A program made the position numbers and the translations under genes. Of a DNA stretch of 26,421 bases, positions 7,210 through 14,261 are shown piece by piece. The stretch comes from UBA9676 sp036522155 (GTDB lineage Bacteria; Actinomycetota; Actinomycetes; Streptosporangiales; Streptosporangiaceae). The notes beneath the pieces were generated by a model. That model had not been told where the DNA came from, searched no databases, and worked only from the letters and a program-made list of their open reading frames with translations. Where the stretch lies: positions 1 to 26,421 of the forward strand of contig DATDGI010000135.1 of the NCBI GenBank assembly GCA_036522155.1, read 5' to 3'. Numbering within the stretch: the stretch's first letter is position 1; every line of letters begins with the position of its first letter.

Positions 7210-7794
7210 GTGACTGACGACAGCGCGTTCAAGAAGCAGGTCCGGGCCCGGATGGAACAGACCGGGGAGAAGTACACTGTCGCCCGCCGGATGGTGATCG
7301 CCGGGCGTGATCTGGGCCGGCCGCCGGTGGTGTTGCGGGTGTACCTGAATCCGCATGTGGACCTGGAGCTGACCGGCGAGGCGGCCCGGGCGTATGCGGC
7401 GGCGGATGAGCCGGGCCGGCGGGACATGGTGAACCGGCTGCTGGCGGACCATATCGAGGTGGCCGGGTCCGGGGAGGCCGGGGTCGCCGCCGGTTCGGGG
7501 ATCATGACGGTCCAGGCGCTGCGCATCGAGGAGATCGGTGAGGTGGTGCGCCGGCGGATAGGACGGGCGGCCGGGGTATCCGCGGTGGAGGTCGGCGGGG
7601 ACATGGACCAGGTCCGGGTTGATATCCATGCCGCCCGGCCGGGTGTGGTGATCGGCCATGGCCACGCGGAGATCGACCGGCTCCGCGCCGAGCTGGAGGA
7701 GCTGACCGGCAAGCCGGTGGCGGTGAGCCTCCTGGACGCGCCTGGCCCGCAGGAGGGGCCGGGGGACGCAGGGTCCGGGCCTGCTGCGAGCTGA
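7210..7794 (+). CDS. KH-domain (ribosomal protein S3-like) protein carried inside the IS66 element
   Basis: A 194-residue protein with two recognisable parts. Residues 7-30 (FKKQVRARMEQTGEKYTVAR) form a basic amphipathic N-terminal motif that I have seen only in proteins of unknown function. Residues about 107-176 closely resemble the type II KH domain of bacterial ribosomal protein S3: QVRVDIHAARPGVVIG followed by AEIDRLRAELEELTGKPV. In S3 the nucleic-acid-binding loop is GRRG; here the aligned residues are GHGH (149-152), so the final glycine of the GxxG loop is lost and the loop may bind differently. The S3 C-terminal domain is absent, so this is not S3. The middle (residues 38-95) is unassigned. 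The start is GTG at 7210 with GAGGGA upstream. It lies wholly within the element, 98 bp ahead of tnpC and on the same strand, so it is an accessory or passenger gene. Confidence 0.8.
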   Translation: MTDDSAFKKQVRARMEQTGEKYTVARRMVIAGRDLGRPPVVLRVYLNPHVDLELTGEAARAYAAADEPGRRDMVNRLLADHIEVAGSGEAGVAAGSGIMTVQALRIEEIGEVVRRRIGRAAGVSAVEVGGDMDQVRVDIHAARPGVVIGHGHAEIDRLRAELEELTGKPVAVSLLDAPGPQEGPGDAGSGPAAS

Positions 7795-7892
7795 GGAGCG
7801 GAGCCGGCGCCTGCGCGCGGCGGCACCGCGGTCCTGATTGCTGTGGCCGGCCTGGCGTGTCACCTTGATCACGGCGGGCCGGCCGTGGTGGA

Positions 7893-9407
7893 GTGCGGCT
7901 TGTGCCCGGTACGCCCCCCGAGCCCGGTGAGCCGGCTGTCCTGGCTGAGACGGTTGCCGGGCTGCGCGCGGCGAACGCGCGGCTGCGGGAACTGCTCGCC
8001 GAACGCGACGGGCTGATCGCGGACCTCCGGGCGCAGGCGGCTGAGGCCGGTGAGTTGCGGGAGCAGATCGGGCTGCTGCGGCAGCAGGTCGCTGACCTGG
8101 CCGCCCGGGTGCAGCAGAACTCCAGGAACTCCTCCCGGCGCCGTCGCAGGACGGGCTGGGGAAGCCTGCCCCGAAGTCGCTGCGGAAGAGCACAGGCCGC
8201 AAGCCCGGCAGGCCGAAGGGGCAGCCGGGCGCGACGATGCAGCTGACTGATCACCCCGATCACGTGGTCCGGCACGAGCCCCGTTCGTGCCGGGACTGCG
8301 GCACCCGGCTTGACGGCGCGTGCGAAACGGGCATGGAGCGGCGGCAGGTGACCGAGATCCCGCCGGTGCGGGCCGAGGTCACCGAGCACCAGATGATCGA
8401 GAAGCAGTGCCCGTGCTGCGGGCGCGCACCAAGGCAGACCCGCCGCACGGGGTGACCGCGCCGGTGCGGTACGGGCCGCGGGCCGCCGCGCTGGGCACCT
8501 ACCTGTGGCACGGGCAGTTCCTGTCCCGGGACCGGGCCTGCGCCGCGCTGGGTGAGATGTTCGGCTGCACGCCGTCCCCGGGCGCGATCGCCGCGATGAC
8601 GGCGAAGGTCGCCGGGATCATCGCGCCGGCGATCGATGCCATCGTCAAGGCACTGATCGCTGCTGACGTCGCGCACTTCGATGAGACCGGGTTCCGGGTG
8701 GCCGGGAAGCTGGCCTGGGTCCATTCCGCGTCGTCTGGCAGGTTCGTCCTGGTTACCATGCACGGCAAGCGAGGCAGGCAGGGAATGGACGCGGCCGGGG
8801 TGCTGCCGTCGTTCGCCGGGATTGCCTGCCACGACGCTTGGGCGCCCTACGACGGCTATGACGGCGTGGCCGGGCACGCTCTGTGCGGTGCTCACCTGCT
8901 ACGGGAACTGGCCGGGGTCACCGAGACCGGCACCGCGGACGACGTGATCTGGGCGCGGCAGGCCATCGACGCGCTGCTGGAGCTGAAGCAGGCCACCAGC
9001 GCCGCCCGCGCCGCCGGGCACGACGCGATCGACGCGGAAGTCCTGGCGAAGCACGATCGCTGGTTCCGTGACGCCGCGGACGCCGGGATCGTCCTGAACT
9101 CCGCCCGCCGCAGCAAGCTGCAGAAGAAACGGCACGCTCTCGCGAGAAGGATGCGGGATCGCGCCGGCGATTACCTGCGCTTCGCCCATGACCTGCGGGT
9201 TCCCTTCGACAATAACGAGACCGAGCAGGTCATCCGCATGAGCAAGCTCCGCATCAAAGTCTCCGGATGCATGCGCTCCATGACCGGCTCCCAGGTCTTC
9301 TGCGCCGTCCGCTCATACCTCGCCACCGCCAGCCGCCATGGCATCGGCTGGCTCGACGCCCTCACCCGCGCTGCCCAAGGCGATCCGTGGATCCCGAACC
9401 AGCCTGA
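7893..9407 (+). pseudogene. tnpC: IS66 transposase TnpC, frame broken at three points
   Basis: The reading passes through three frames. Frame 1 (7893 to about 8138) gives a coiled coil, GLRAANARLRELLAERDG to LAARVQQNSRNSSR. Frame 2 (to about 8422) gives PPSQDGLGKPAPKS, then a Cys4 zinc-finger pair, CRDCG and CPCCG. Frame 3 gives the DDE domain: D of HFDETG (8680), D of CHDAWAPY (8833) and E of NNETEQ (9217). At 9393-9395 one more C would give the end IPEPA and a TGA at 9405-9407; without it the frame runs out of the element to 10008. Each break is mended by one G or C, and all catalytic and zinc residues are intact. GTG at 7893 or 7902 are possible starts; the latter has GGAG eight bases before it. 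Whether the transposase is truly dead or the sequence has undercalled bases cannot be told here. Confidence 0.88.
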
Positions 9408-9464
9408 CGGAAATCCTGTCCGTAATCAGCTACCCGGCGCACGCCCGAAATTACAAACCTGCCT

Positions 9465-9481
9465 CATACCTATCCAGTTAC
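9465..9481 (-). repeat. IS66 right terminal inverted repeat
   Basis: Read on the minus strand from 9481 it begins GTAACTGGATAGGT, identical to the left end for 14 bases. The restored transposase stop lies 58 bp inside it. Confidence 0.93.
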
Positions 9482-9489
9482 GCCCGGGT
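9482..9489. repeat. Target-site duplication, right copy (GCCCGGGT)
   Basis: Exact copy of 6946-6953, abutting the right inverted repeat. Removing the element and one copy restores the DinB reading frame. Confidence 0.93.
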
Positions 9490-9778
9490 AAGCGGGCTCG
9501 CCCTCGGTCAGCACTAACCGGAACCGGAACCCGTACACGATGTCGACGTCGATCAGGTGCCCGACGACCTGCGCGGCGGACCACTCGCCCGCACCCAGCG
9601 GGACGTTCCACTGCCGCAGGGACAGACCCTGGCACAGCCGGCGCACCTCTCCGGCTGTCGTCTCGTACACCTCCAGCGGATCGCGATCGCCGAGAGTGCC
9701 GATCAGGGCCTGGACGTAGGCGGCGGGTTCGGCGGTGGCGCCGGGGATCTCGATGGCGGGGACGGTGTCGCTGGTCAT
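9482..9778 (-). pseudogene. DinB-family gene, 5' part, cut by the IS element
   Basis: The N-terminal 98 codons of a DinB/DUF664-type protein. GEWSAAQVVGHLIDVDIVYGFRFRLVL carries the histidine of the family's first metal-binding helix, and PLEVYETTAGEVRRLCQGL the preceding helix. The open frame runs 12 bases into the element before a stop. ATG at 9778 lies 43 bp after the rhodanese gene stop, so the intact gene was probably in one operon with it. The product would lack the second half of the helical bundle and is presumably non-functional. Confidence 0.85.
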
Positions 9779-9821
9779 GTTCCGGCTCCGGTGGCGTGGA
9801 CTGGGCGGTCGGGTACGCGGG

Positions 9822-10310
9822 TCACGCCGTCAGCCCCCAGTCCGAGGGCTTCTCCTCGCCTCGCTCGACGGGGCGGCGGCCTTCGGTGGGGTGGCCTTCG
9901 CGGATCCAGTACTCGATCCCGCCGATGAGCTCCTTGACCTGCCTGCTGTGCATGGCCAGCAGCATCGCGCCCTTGGTGGCGGCGTTGCAGGACGGACCCC
10001 AGCAGTAGGTGACGAGCAGCCCGTCGGGCAGAGCACGCACGGTCTCCTCGGTGATCTCAGGCCAGGGCAGGCTGATCGCTCCGGGAAGGTGCGTCTTGGT
10101 GTAGTTGCCGACTGGGCGACAGTCGACCAGGGTGAACTCGGCCGTGCCATCGGCGATGTCCCCGGCAACATCGGCCGGATCGGCCTCACAGGCAAGCCTG
10201 GCCTGGAAGTGGGCGAACGCCACCTCCGCGGGCACGGGCGCCACCATGGTCACCCGGGAGCCAGGACTCCCGGTGGTGGCGGCCGATTCGGTCGTAGCTC
10301 CGGCGCTCAT
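9822..10310 (-). CDS. Rhodanese-like domain protein
   Basis: A 162-residue single-domain rhodanese. Residues 55-150 show the fold: FTLVDCRPVGNYTKTHLPGAISLPW with the conserved DxR and H-x-P-G-A features, then LLVTYCWGPSCNAATKGAMLLA, whose Cys103 is the expected sulfur-carrying residue of the active loop (a second Cys is at 108), and VKELIGGIEYWIREGHP. ATG at 10310 is chosen over the longer frame because AGGAG lies 8 bases upstream. It is divergent from the GlxA-type regulator gene (155-bp gap) and followed by the interrupted DinB gene. The regulator may control this pair. Likely role is sulfur transfer or sulfide handling in the cytosol; the partner is unknown. Confidence 0.9.
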   Translation of the reverse strand: MSAGATTESAATTGSPGSRVTMVAPVPAEVAFAHFQARLACEADPADVAGDIADGTAEFTLVDCRPVGNYTKTHLPGAISLPWPEITEETVRALPDGLLVTYCWGPSCNAATKGAMLLAMHSRQVKELIGGIEYWIREGHPTEGRRPVERGEEKPSDWGLTA

Positions 10311-10367
10311 CGTCGTCTCCTCTTCGTCGGCCTCGTGTGATCGGCCACGGGTGCCACCCACATGTCG

Positions 10368-10381
10368 CTGACAACAGTCAA
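10368..10381 (-). promoter_or_regulatory. Possible promoter or operator of the rhodanese gene
   Basis: On the minus strand TTGACT (10381-10376) could be a -35 box for the rhodanese gene. It overlaps the small palindrome TGAC-AACA-GTCA (plus strand, 10369-10380). No convincing -10 box was found. Confidence 0.25.
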
Positions 10382-10430
10382 TGCTGTCCCCCTTCTCTTC
10401 CATGCTGGCCCCCTCCTCTCGTTCGCGCGA

Positions 10431-10466
10431 GTGACGGAAACGACCCGGTGCGCTAGATTTCCGTCA
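10431..10466 (+). promoter_or_regulatory. Leaderless promoter framed by a 9-bp inverted repeat, regulator gene
   Basis: GTGACG (10431-10436) and TAGATT (10454-10459) are spaced 17 bp, and TAGATT ends 6 bases before the ATG at 10466, which suggests a leaderless message. The arms TGACGGAAA (10432-10440) and TTTCCGTCA (10458-10466) form a perfect inverted repeat with a 17-bp spacer, covering the -35 box at one side and the -10 box and start codon at the other. This is a good candidate for an autoregulatory operator. Confidence 0.6.
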
Positions 10467-11443
10467 TGCACACTGAACCTCACCGGGTGGTCCTGGCGGT
10501 GACGTCCGGCATGCCGATCTTCGAAGCATCATTGGCCTGCGAGGTCTTCGGCATCGACCGGCCAGACCTCGCCTCCCCCTGGTACAGCTTCTCGGTCGTG
10601 GGTCTCGGGGACGCACCGCTGAGCCTCGGGCATGGGTTCTGGCTCTCGCCCACCGACGACGTGGGAGCGCTGGCCCGCGCCGACACCCTCGTCGTCCCCG
10701 CGTGCGCCAACGTGCACGACGATCCGCCCGCGCCACTCGTCGACGCCGTCCGCGCGGCCCACGATCGCGGCGTGCGCCTGCTCTCCATCTGTTCGGGTGC
10801 CTTCATCCTGGCCGCCGCCGGCATATTGGACGGCCGCCGCGCCACCACGCACTGGATGCACGCCGCCGAACTGACCCGCCGCTACCCCGCCGTCCAGGTC
10901 GACCCGAACGTGCTCTACGTCGACGACGGGGGCGTCATCACCTCCGCCGGCACCGCAGCCGGCATCGACGCCTGCCTGCACATCGTCCGCGTCGACCACG
11001 GCGCCGCCGTAGCCGCCGAGCTCGCCCGTCGGCTCGTGACACCGCCACACCGCGAGGGTGGCCAGGCCCAGTACACGCGCAGCCCCATGCCGGTCCACGA
11101 CGACTGGCTCGCTCCGCTGCTGGACTGGGCCAACGCGCGGCTTGACGCCCCCCTCACGATCGCGGAGCTCGCCACGCAAGCGAACGTGAGCATCCGCACC
11201 CTGGAACGACGGTTCACCCACACCTTCGGCGCTCCGCCACTGCACTGGCTGCTCCGTCAGCGAGTACGCCGAGCCCAGGAACTGCTGGAGACGACGAGCC
11301 AGCCCGTCGAGGCCGTCGCCGCGTCCTGCGGGTTCGGCACGGCGGCCAGCATGCGCGCCCACTTCAAAAGGCACGCCGGAGTCTCGCCCGCCGCCTACCG
11401 CCGCACCTTCCAGACACCGCCCGCGCTCCAGCCGGCCCGGTAG
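10466..11443 (+). CDS. GlxA-family transcriptional regulator (DJ-1/PfpI domain plus AraC-type HTH)
   Basis: A 325-residue two-domain regulator. Residues 7-175 form a DJ-1/PfpI (class I glutamine amidotransferase-like) sensor: TSGMPIFEASLACEVFGIDR, DTLVVPACANV, and LLSICSGAFILAAAGILDGR with Cys109 at the nucleophile-elbow position. Residues about 215-315 are a double helix-turn-helix AraC domain: LTIAELATQANVSIRTLERRFTHTFG and then AVAASCGFGTAASMRAHFKRHAGVSPAAYRRTF. The sensor half presumably binds a small ligand rather than acting as an enzyme. It is divergent from the rhodanese-DinB pair, which it may control, and its own promoter carries a strong inverted repeat. The ATG at 10466 leaves essentially no leader after the -10 box. 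It is convergent with the cupin gene at 11552, with a 108-bp gap lacking a clear terminator. Confidence 0.93.
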   Translation: MHTEPHRVVLAVTSGMPIFEASLACEVFGIDRPDLASPWYSFSVVGLGDAPLSLGHGFWLSPTDDVGALARADTLVVPACANVHDDPPAPLVDAVRAAHDRGVRLLSICSGAFILAAAGILDGRRATTHWMHAAELTRRYPAVQVDPNVLYVDDGGVITSAGTAAGIDACLHIVRVDHGAAVAAELARRLVTPPHREGGQAQYTRSPMPVHDDWLAPLLDWANARLDAPLTIAELATQANVSIRTLERRFTHTFGAPPLHWLLRQRVRRAQELLETTSQPVEAVAASCGFGTAASMRAHFKRHAGVSPAAYRRTFQTPPALQPAR

Positions 11444-11551
11444 GTCAAGCGGTCAGAGCTGGCGGCGCCGGGGTTGACATTCGAGTAACGCTTGCTGGTT
11501 GCCGGCCCGGCGGCATGATCGGACCGGTTCACAGACTCCACCGGCCTGCCC

Positions 11552-11878
11552 TCAGGTGATCACCCAGAATTCCCTGAACGGCGTCGTGATATACCACGTC
11601 GTGCGGGCGCCGGCGGGCAGTGAGGCCATATCGCCCGCCGTCAGCTCCAGCACCGGCCCATCATCAATCTCGATTCTCGCCGCGCCCTCCAGGACCAGCA
11701 GCGTCTCCCGGCCGGGCAGGGTCCACCTGACCGGCCCGGTCGCCTCCGTGAAGCGGGACAACCCCGACTCGGCCCCCTCGGCAGTGCACAGGACGTGCAT
11801 CTCGCCGCCGACCTCTGGGTCCGGTTCCCATGCTTCGGCTGTCAAGCTCGACACGAACACGCCCGGGTATGGTTCCAT
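11552..11878 (-). CDS. Cupin-domain protein (cupin_3/DUF861-like)
   Basis: A 108-residue single cupin. Residues 38-100 form the barrel: GLSRFTEATGPVRWTLPGRETLLVLEGAARIEI then LTAGDMASLPAGARTTWYITTPFREFWVI, closest to the cupin_3/DUF861 type of which ureidoglycine aminohydrolase is a member. The usual two-His motif 1 is absent, so metal binding is doubtful and a binding or regulatory role is possible. ATG at 11878 gives full cover of the domain. There is no operon partner on this strand: it is convergent with the GlxA-type regulator and divergent from the P-loop NTPase, with two hairpins in the latter gap. Confidence 0.82.
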   Translation of the reverse strand: MEPYPGVFVSSLTAEAWEPDPEVGGEMHVLCTAEGAESGLSRFTEATGPVRWTLPGRETLLVLEGAARIEIDDGPVLELTAGDMASLPAGARTTWYITTPFREFWVIT

Positions 11879-11905
11879 CCGCGCAGCCTAGCCCGGCCAA
11901 AACTC

Positions 11906-11927
11906 AGGAGCCCCTGGGCGGGCTCCT
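11906..11927. other. Perfect 8-bp hairpin between divergent genes
   Basis: AGGAGCCC-CTGGGC-GGGCTCCT, a perfect 8-bp GC-rich stem with a 6-base loop and no U tract. It is 28 bp upstream of the cupin start. It could be a terminator without a U run, an operator or a leftover of a lost gene. Confidence 0.45.
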
Positions 11928-11939
11928 CGGCGCGGACGT

Positions 11940-11960
11940 AGACCGGTTGGTGGCCGGTCT
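11940..11960. other. Perfect 7-bp hairpin between divergent genes
   Basis: AGACCGG-TTGGTGG-CCGGTCT, a second perfect stem 12 bp after the previous one, 66 bp upstream of the P-loop gene. Function unknown. Confidence 0.4.
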
Positions 11961-12026
11961 CGTCACGAACTCGCATTAGCGGTGGTCGAGGGTGAGGAGC
12001 TTGCTGCGCCGCCCTAGTCTTGGCCG

Positions 12027-12544
12027 ATGAACACGCGCAGGGCTGAGGGTGTCCTGCTCACCGGGGTTTATGGGTCGGGTAAGAGTTCGGTCGCCGAGGA
12101 GATCGCCTACCTGCTTGAGCAGCGGGCCGAGCCGTACGCGCTGCTCGACCTGGACTACCTGGGCTGGGCCGGAACGGGCACCAGTGACCGGGCGAGCGAG
12201 TTCGGCTTGATGCTGGCCAACCTGGCAGCCGTGACGACGAACTACCGGCGGCCGGGATCCGGTTCTTCCTGCTCGCCTACTTCGTGCGCAGCCCCGGCGA
12301 GGTGGAGGGCGTGCGGAAGGCTCTGGGACTGCCGCTCCGGGTCGCGCGCCTGACGGTTGGGCTGCCCGAGATCGAGCAGCGGCTGGCGCACGATGCCACC
12401 AGCGGCCGCCGCGACGACCTGCGGGCGGCGGCCGCGTCGATCGCGGCAGGGGAGGGAGCTGGCGTCGAGGACGTCGTGATCGCGAACGACCGCCCACTCG
12501 GGATCGTGGCGCGGGATGTGATGACGTTCCTCGGGTGGATGTAA
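12027..12544 (+). pseudogene. P-loop NTPase (kinase-like), single-base frame break
   Basis: A P-loop protein of about 172 residues read in two frames. The first (12027 to about 12250) has LLTGVYGSGKSSVAEEI with Walker A GVYGSGKS at residues 13-20, then ALLDLDYLGWAGTG and NLAAVTTNYR. The second (to 12544) continues IRFFLLAYFVRSPGEVEGVR, LPLRVARLTVGLPEIEQRL, AGVEDVVIANDRPLGIVARDV. Adding one G in TACCGGCGG at 12244-12251 joins them as NYRAAGIRFF, matching the usual layout of these actinobacterial ATP-binding proteins. So this is either a one-base loss or a sequencing undercall; nothing else is damaged. The substrate is unknown. No Shine-Dalgarno is seen before ATG 12027, but TAGTCT at 12014-12019 would suit a leaderless start. 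The GNAT gene follows after a 223-bp gap in which I see no gene. Confidence 0.78.
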
Positions 12545-12767
12545 GACCAGGGTTATGGCGGCGGGTCTTCACCAGCAATGGGCGGGATGGCCGGTTCGCT
12601 GCGGGTGGTGGAGCTGGCCTGGCCCCCATGGCACTGGCTCCAGGCACGACGCCTGCGCCGGACAACAGTGCCATCTTCCAGCACTTGCGAGCCCGGATGC
12701 GCGCCCAGAGTCGACGCTCGATCGTGGGGTGTTGCGCTGCTGGGGTACCCGGTGGTGCGCTGGGCGG

Positions 12768-13559
12768 GTGGAGCCTGGCCGGGTGCTTGCCACCTTCGAT
12801 GCCGAAGTCCGCCGGAGCGTGCGGCCGGATGGGTCGGGGGCACTGATTGAGGCCGATGGCCTCGTCGTGCGCTGGGCGGGCGTGGATGCCCGGGGCTGGT
12901 CGGGAATCGCCTGGTCGGGCTTGGGCGAAGCCGACGCGGACACGGTGATCGCCGAACAGGTGACCTATTTCGCCGCCCGGGGCGAGAAGTTCGAGTGGAA
13001 GCTCTACGACTACGACCGGCCACCGGATCTGGCCAAACGGCTGGCGGCGGCCGGGCTTGTGGCCGAGGGCGAGGAGTCCCTGATGGTGGCCGAGGTCCCG
13101 GCGGTGCCGGCCGACGTGGCGCTGCCGCCCGGGGTGCGGCTGCTGCCGGTCACCGACGAGACCGGCGTAGGCCTGCTGATCGAGGTGCACGAACGGGTCT
13201 TTGGCACCGATCACTCCCGGCTGCGCCGGTCACTGCTCGCCCAGCTACGCGACCACCCGGAAGTGACGGCCATGGTGGTGGCCATGGCCGGAAACGGGCC
13301 AGTCTCTTCGGCACGGATCGAGTTCCTGCCGGGCACCAGCTTCGCCAGCCTGTGGGGCGGTGGAACCCTGCCCAACTGGCGCGGCCAGGGCATTTACCGC
13401 GCCTTGGTCGCCTACCGCGCCCAGCTGGCCGCCGCCCGGGGCTACCGCTACCTATACGTGGACGCATCCCCCGACAGCCAGCCCATCCTGGCCCGCCTCG
13501 GGTTCAGCCGCCTGGCCCGGACCACGCCCTACATCTGGGACCCCAGTACGCAGGCCTAA
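12768..13559 (+). CDS. GNAT-family N-acetyltransferase
   Basis: A 263-residue protein with a C-terminal GNAT acyl-CoA-binding core. ARIEFLPGTSFASLWGGGTLPNWRGQGIYRALVAYRAQLAAARG holds the beta-4 strand and the R-G-Q-G-I-Y pyrophosphate loop (motif A) at about residues 208-213; YLYVDASPDSQPILARLGF is motif B. The N-terminal half (VEPGRVLATFDAEVRRSV to WKLYDYDRPPDLAKRLAAAG) is a degenerate first GNAT-like domain seen in many actinobacterial members. GTG at 12768 is chosen because family similarity begins there; the 71 residues ahead of it in the longer frame look random. The acceptor substrate is unknown. It is on the same strand as the P-loop NTPase but too distant for clear coupling, and convergent with the next kinase gene (31 bp apart). 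Confidence 0.88.
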   Translation: MEPGRVLATFDAEVRRSVRPDGSGALIEADGLVVRWAGVDARGWSGIAWSGLGEADADTVIAEQVTYFAARGEKFEWKLYDYDRPPDLAKRLAAAGLVAEGEESLMVAEVPAVPADVALPPGVRLLPVTDETGVGLLIEVHERVFGTDHSRLRRSLLAQLRDHPEVTAMVVAMAGNGPVSSARIEFLPGTSFASLWGGGTLPNWRGQGIYRALVAYRAQLAAARGYRYLYVDASPDSQPILARLGFSRLARTTPYIWDPSTQA

Positions 13560-13590
13560 CCCCGCCGCCGGGCCTCCCGCCCGCCGCCCT

Positions 13591-14199
13591 TTACTCATCT
13601 TGGCCGTGGGTGGCCGGCTGGCCGACCAGGTGGGCGATCAGCGTGGCGACCTGGTCCCGGAGCGTGGTGGCGGCGGAGAGCCGGTTGTCGATGGCCAGGT
13701 GCGGGACGGCGGGTTCGGTGCCGGGCCGCATGCGAGCGGTGAACGCGGCGAAGTCAGCCAGTTTGGATGAGTCCCGTTCCAGCCCGCGGTTGGCCAGCCG
13801 GTGGCGCAGCGTGGCCGCATCCGACCGGACCCAGACCAGGTGTATCGGCTCGCCGCCAAGCTCGCCGGCCCATGACTGCCAGCGGTCCGGGTCGTGGATT
13901 TGCTCGGTGAACGGGCCGGACAGCATCACCGGGCAGCCCTGTGAGCGGACCTGGCGGGCGGTCGCCGTCATGCCGGCGTACTCGTGGGCCTTGATGTGCA
14001 CGTCGTACCACGGGCCCTCGCGTTCCCCGGCCGGGTGGCCGGCGGCGGCCAGGATCGCCGCCACAAACGGCCCGTACATGGTGTCCTTGTCCAGCAGCGC
14101 GGGTGGTGGCACGAGACCGGCGAGCAGCAGAGCGGCCACTGTGCTCTTGCCGGCTCCCGGCGGGCCAGCCACCACCCATGCGGGCGCAGGGACGCTCAT
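13591..14199 (-). CDS. AAA/P-loop kinase-like protein
   Basis: A 202-residue P-loop protein. Walker A GPPGAGKST is at residues 12-20; LLDKDTMYGPF supplies an acidic residue pair after the first helix, as in gluconate or shikimate kinase-like folds; CPVMLSGPFTEQI is a probable Walker B strand, and LVWVRSDAATLRHRLANRGLERDSSKL the lid arginines. This is the 'zeta-toxin/chloramphenicol phosphotransferase-like' class of small kinases with unknown substrate. ATG at 14199 begins MSVPAPAWVV immediately ahead of the P-loop; the longer frame to 14295 overlaps the glycosyltransferase. It lies 62 bp after the glycosyltransferase on the same strand and could be co-transcribed with it. Confidence 0.82.
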   Translation of the reverse strand: MSVPAPAWVVAGPPGAGKSTVAALLLAGLVPPPALLDKDTMYGPFVAAILAAAGHPAGEREGPWYDVHIKAHEYAGMTATARQVRSQGCPVMLSGPFTEQIHDPDRWQSWAGELGGEPIHLVWVRSDAATLRHRLANRGLERDSSKLADFAAFTARMRPGTEPAVPHLAIDNRLSAATTLRDQVATLIAHLVGQPATHGQDE

Positions 14200-14261
14200 A
14201 TCTCGCGAGGATATGGCCAGGCGACCTTGAACAGAATGGCAGTTCTGCGCTAAGCGGCAGC

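Larger units (their letters stand above)
6954..9481 (+). mobile_element. IS66-family insertion sequence, 2528 bp
   Basis: The limits are set by perfect 14-bp inverted ends (GTAACTGGATAGGT at left, its complement at right) and an exact 8-bp target duplication outside them. IS66 elements typically begin with GTAA, make 8-bp duplications and are about 2.5 kb, all as seen here. Inside are a KH-domain gene (7210-7794) and a TnpC-type DDE transposase (7893-9407) with an N-terminal coiled coil, a Cys4 zinc finger and DDE residues. The usual IS66 genes tnpA and tnpB are absent. The element interrupts a DinB-family gene that is read on the opposite strand. The identical ends and target copies indicate a fairly recent insertion. 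Confidence 0.95.

Noticed and set aside
7022..7213. 63-codon TTG-started frame that overlaps the KH gene by GTGA
   Set aside because: The 4-base overlap is suggestive, but composition is generic, the start is weak and it covers the leader hairpins.
7210..7794. A genuine ribosomal protein S3 gene
   Set aside because: Only the KH half is similar. The S3 C-terminal domain, the S3 N-terminus and neighbouring ribosomal genes are absent, and the gene lies within an IS element.
8130..8460. Programmed frameshifting in the transposase gene
   Set aside because: IS66 TnpC is normally a single frame, and there are no slippery heptamers at the breaks. Each break is mended by one G or C, so base loss or undercalling is simpler.
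11976..13214. 412-codon minus-strand open frame across the P-loop and GNAT genes
   Set aside because: Proline/arginine-rich with no domain. Both plus-strand genes have clear motifs.
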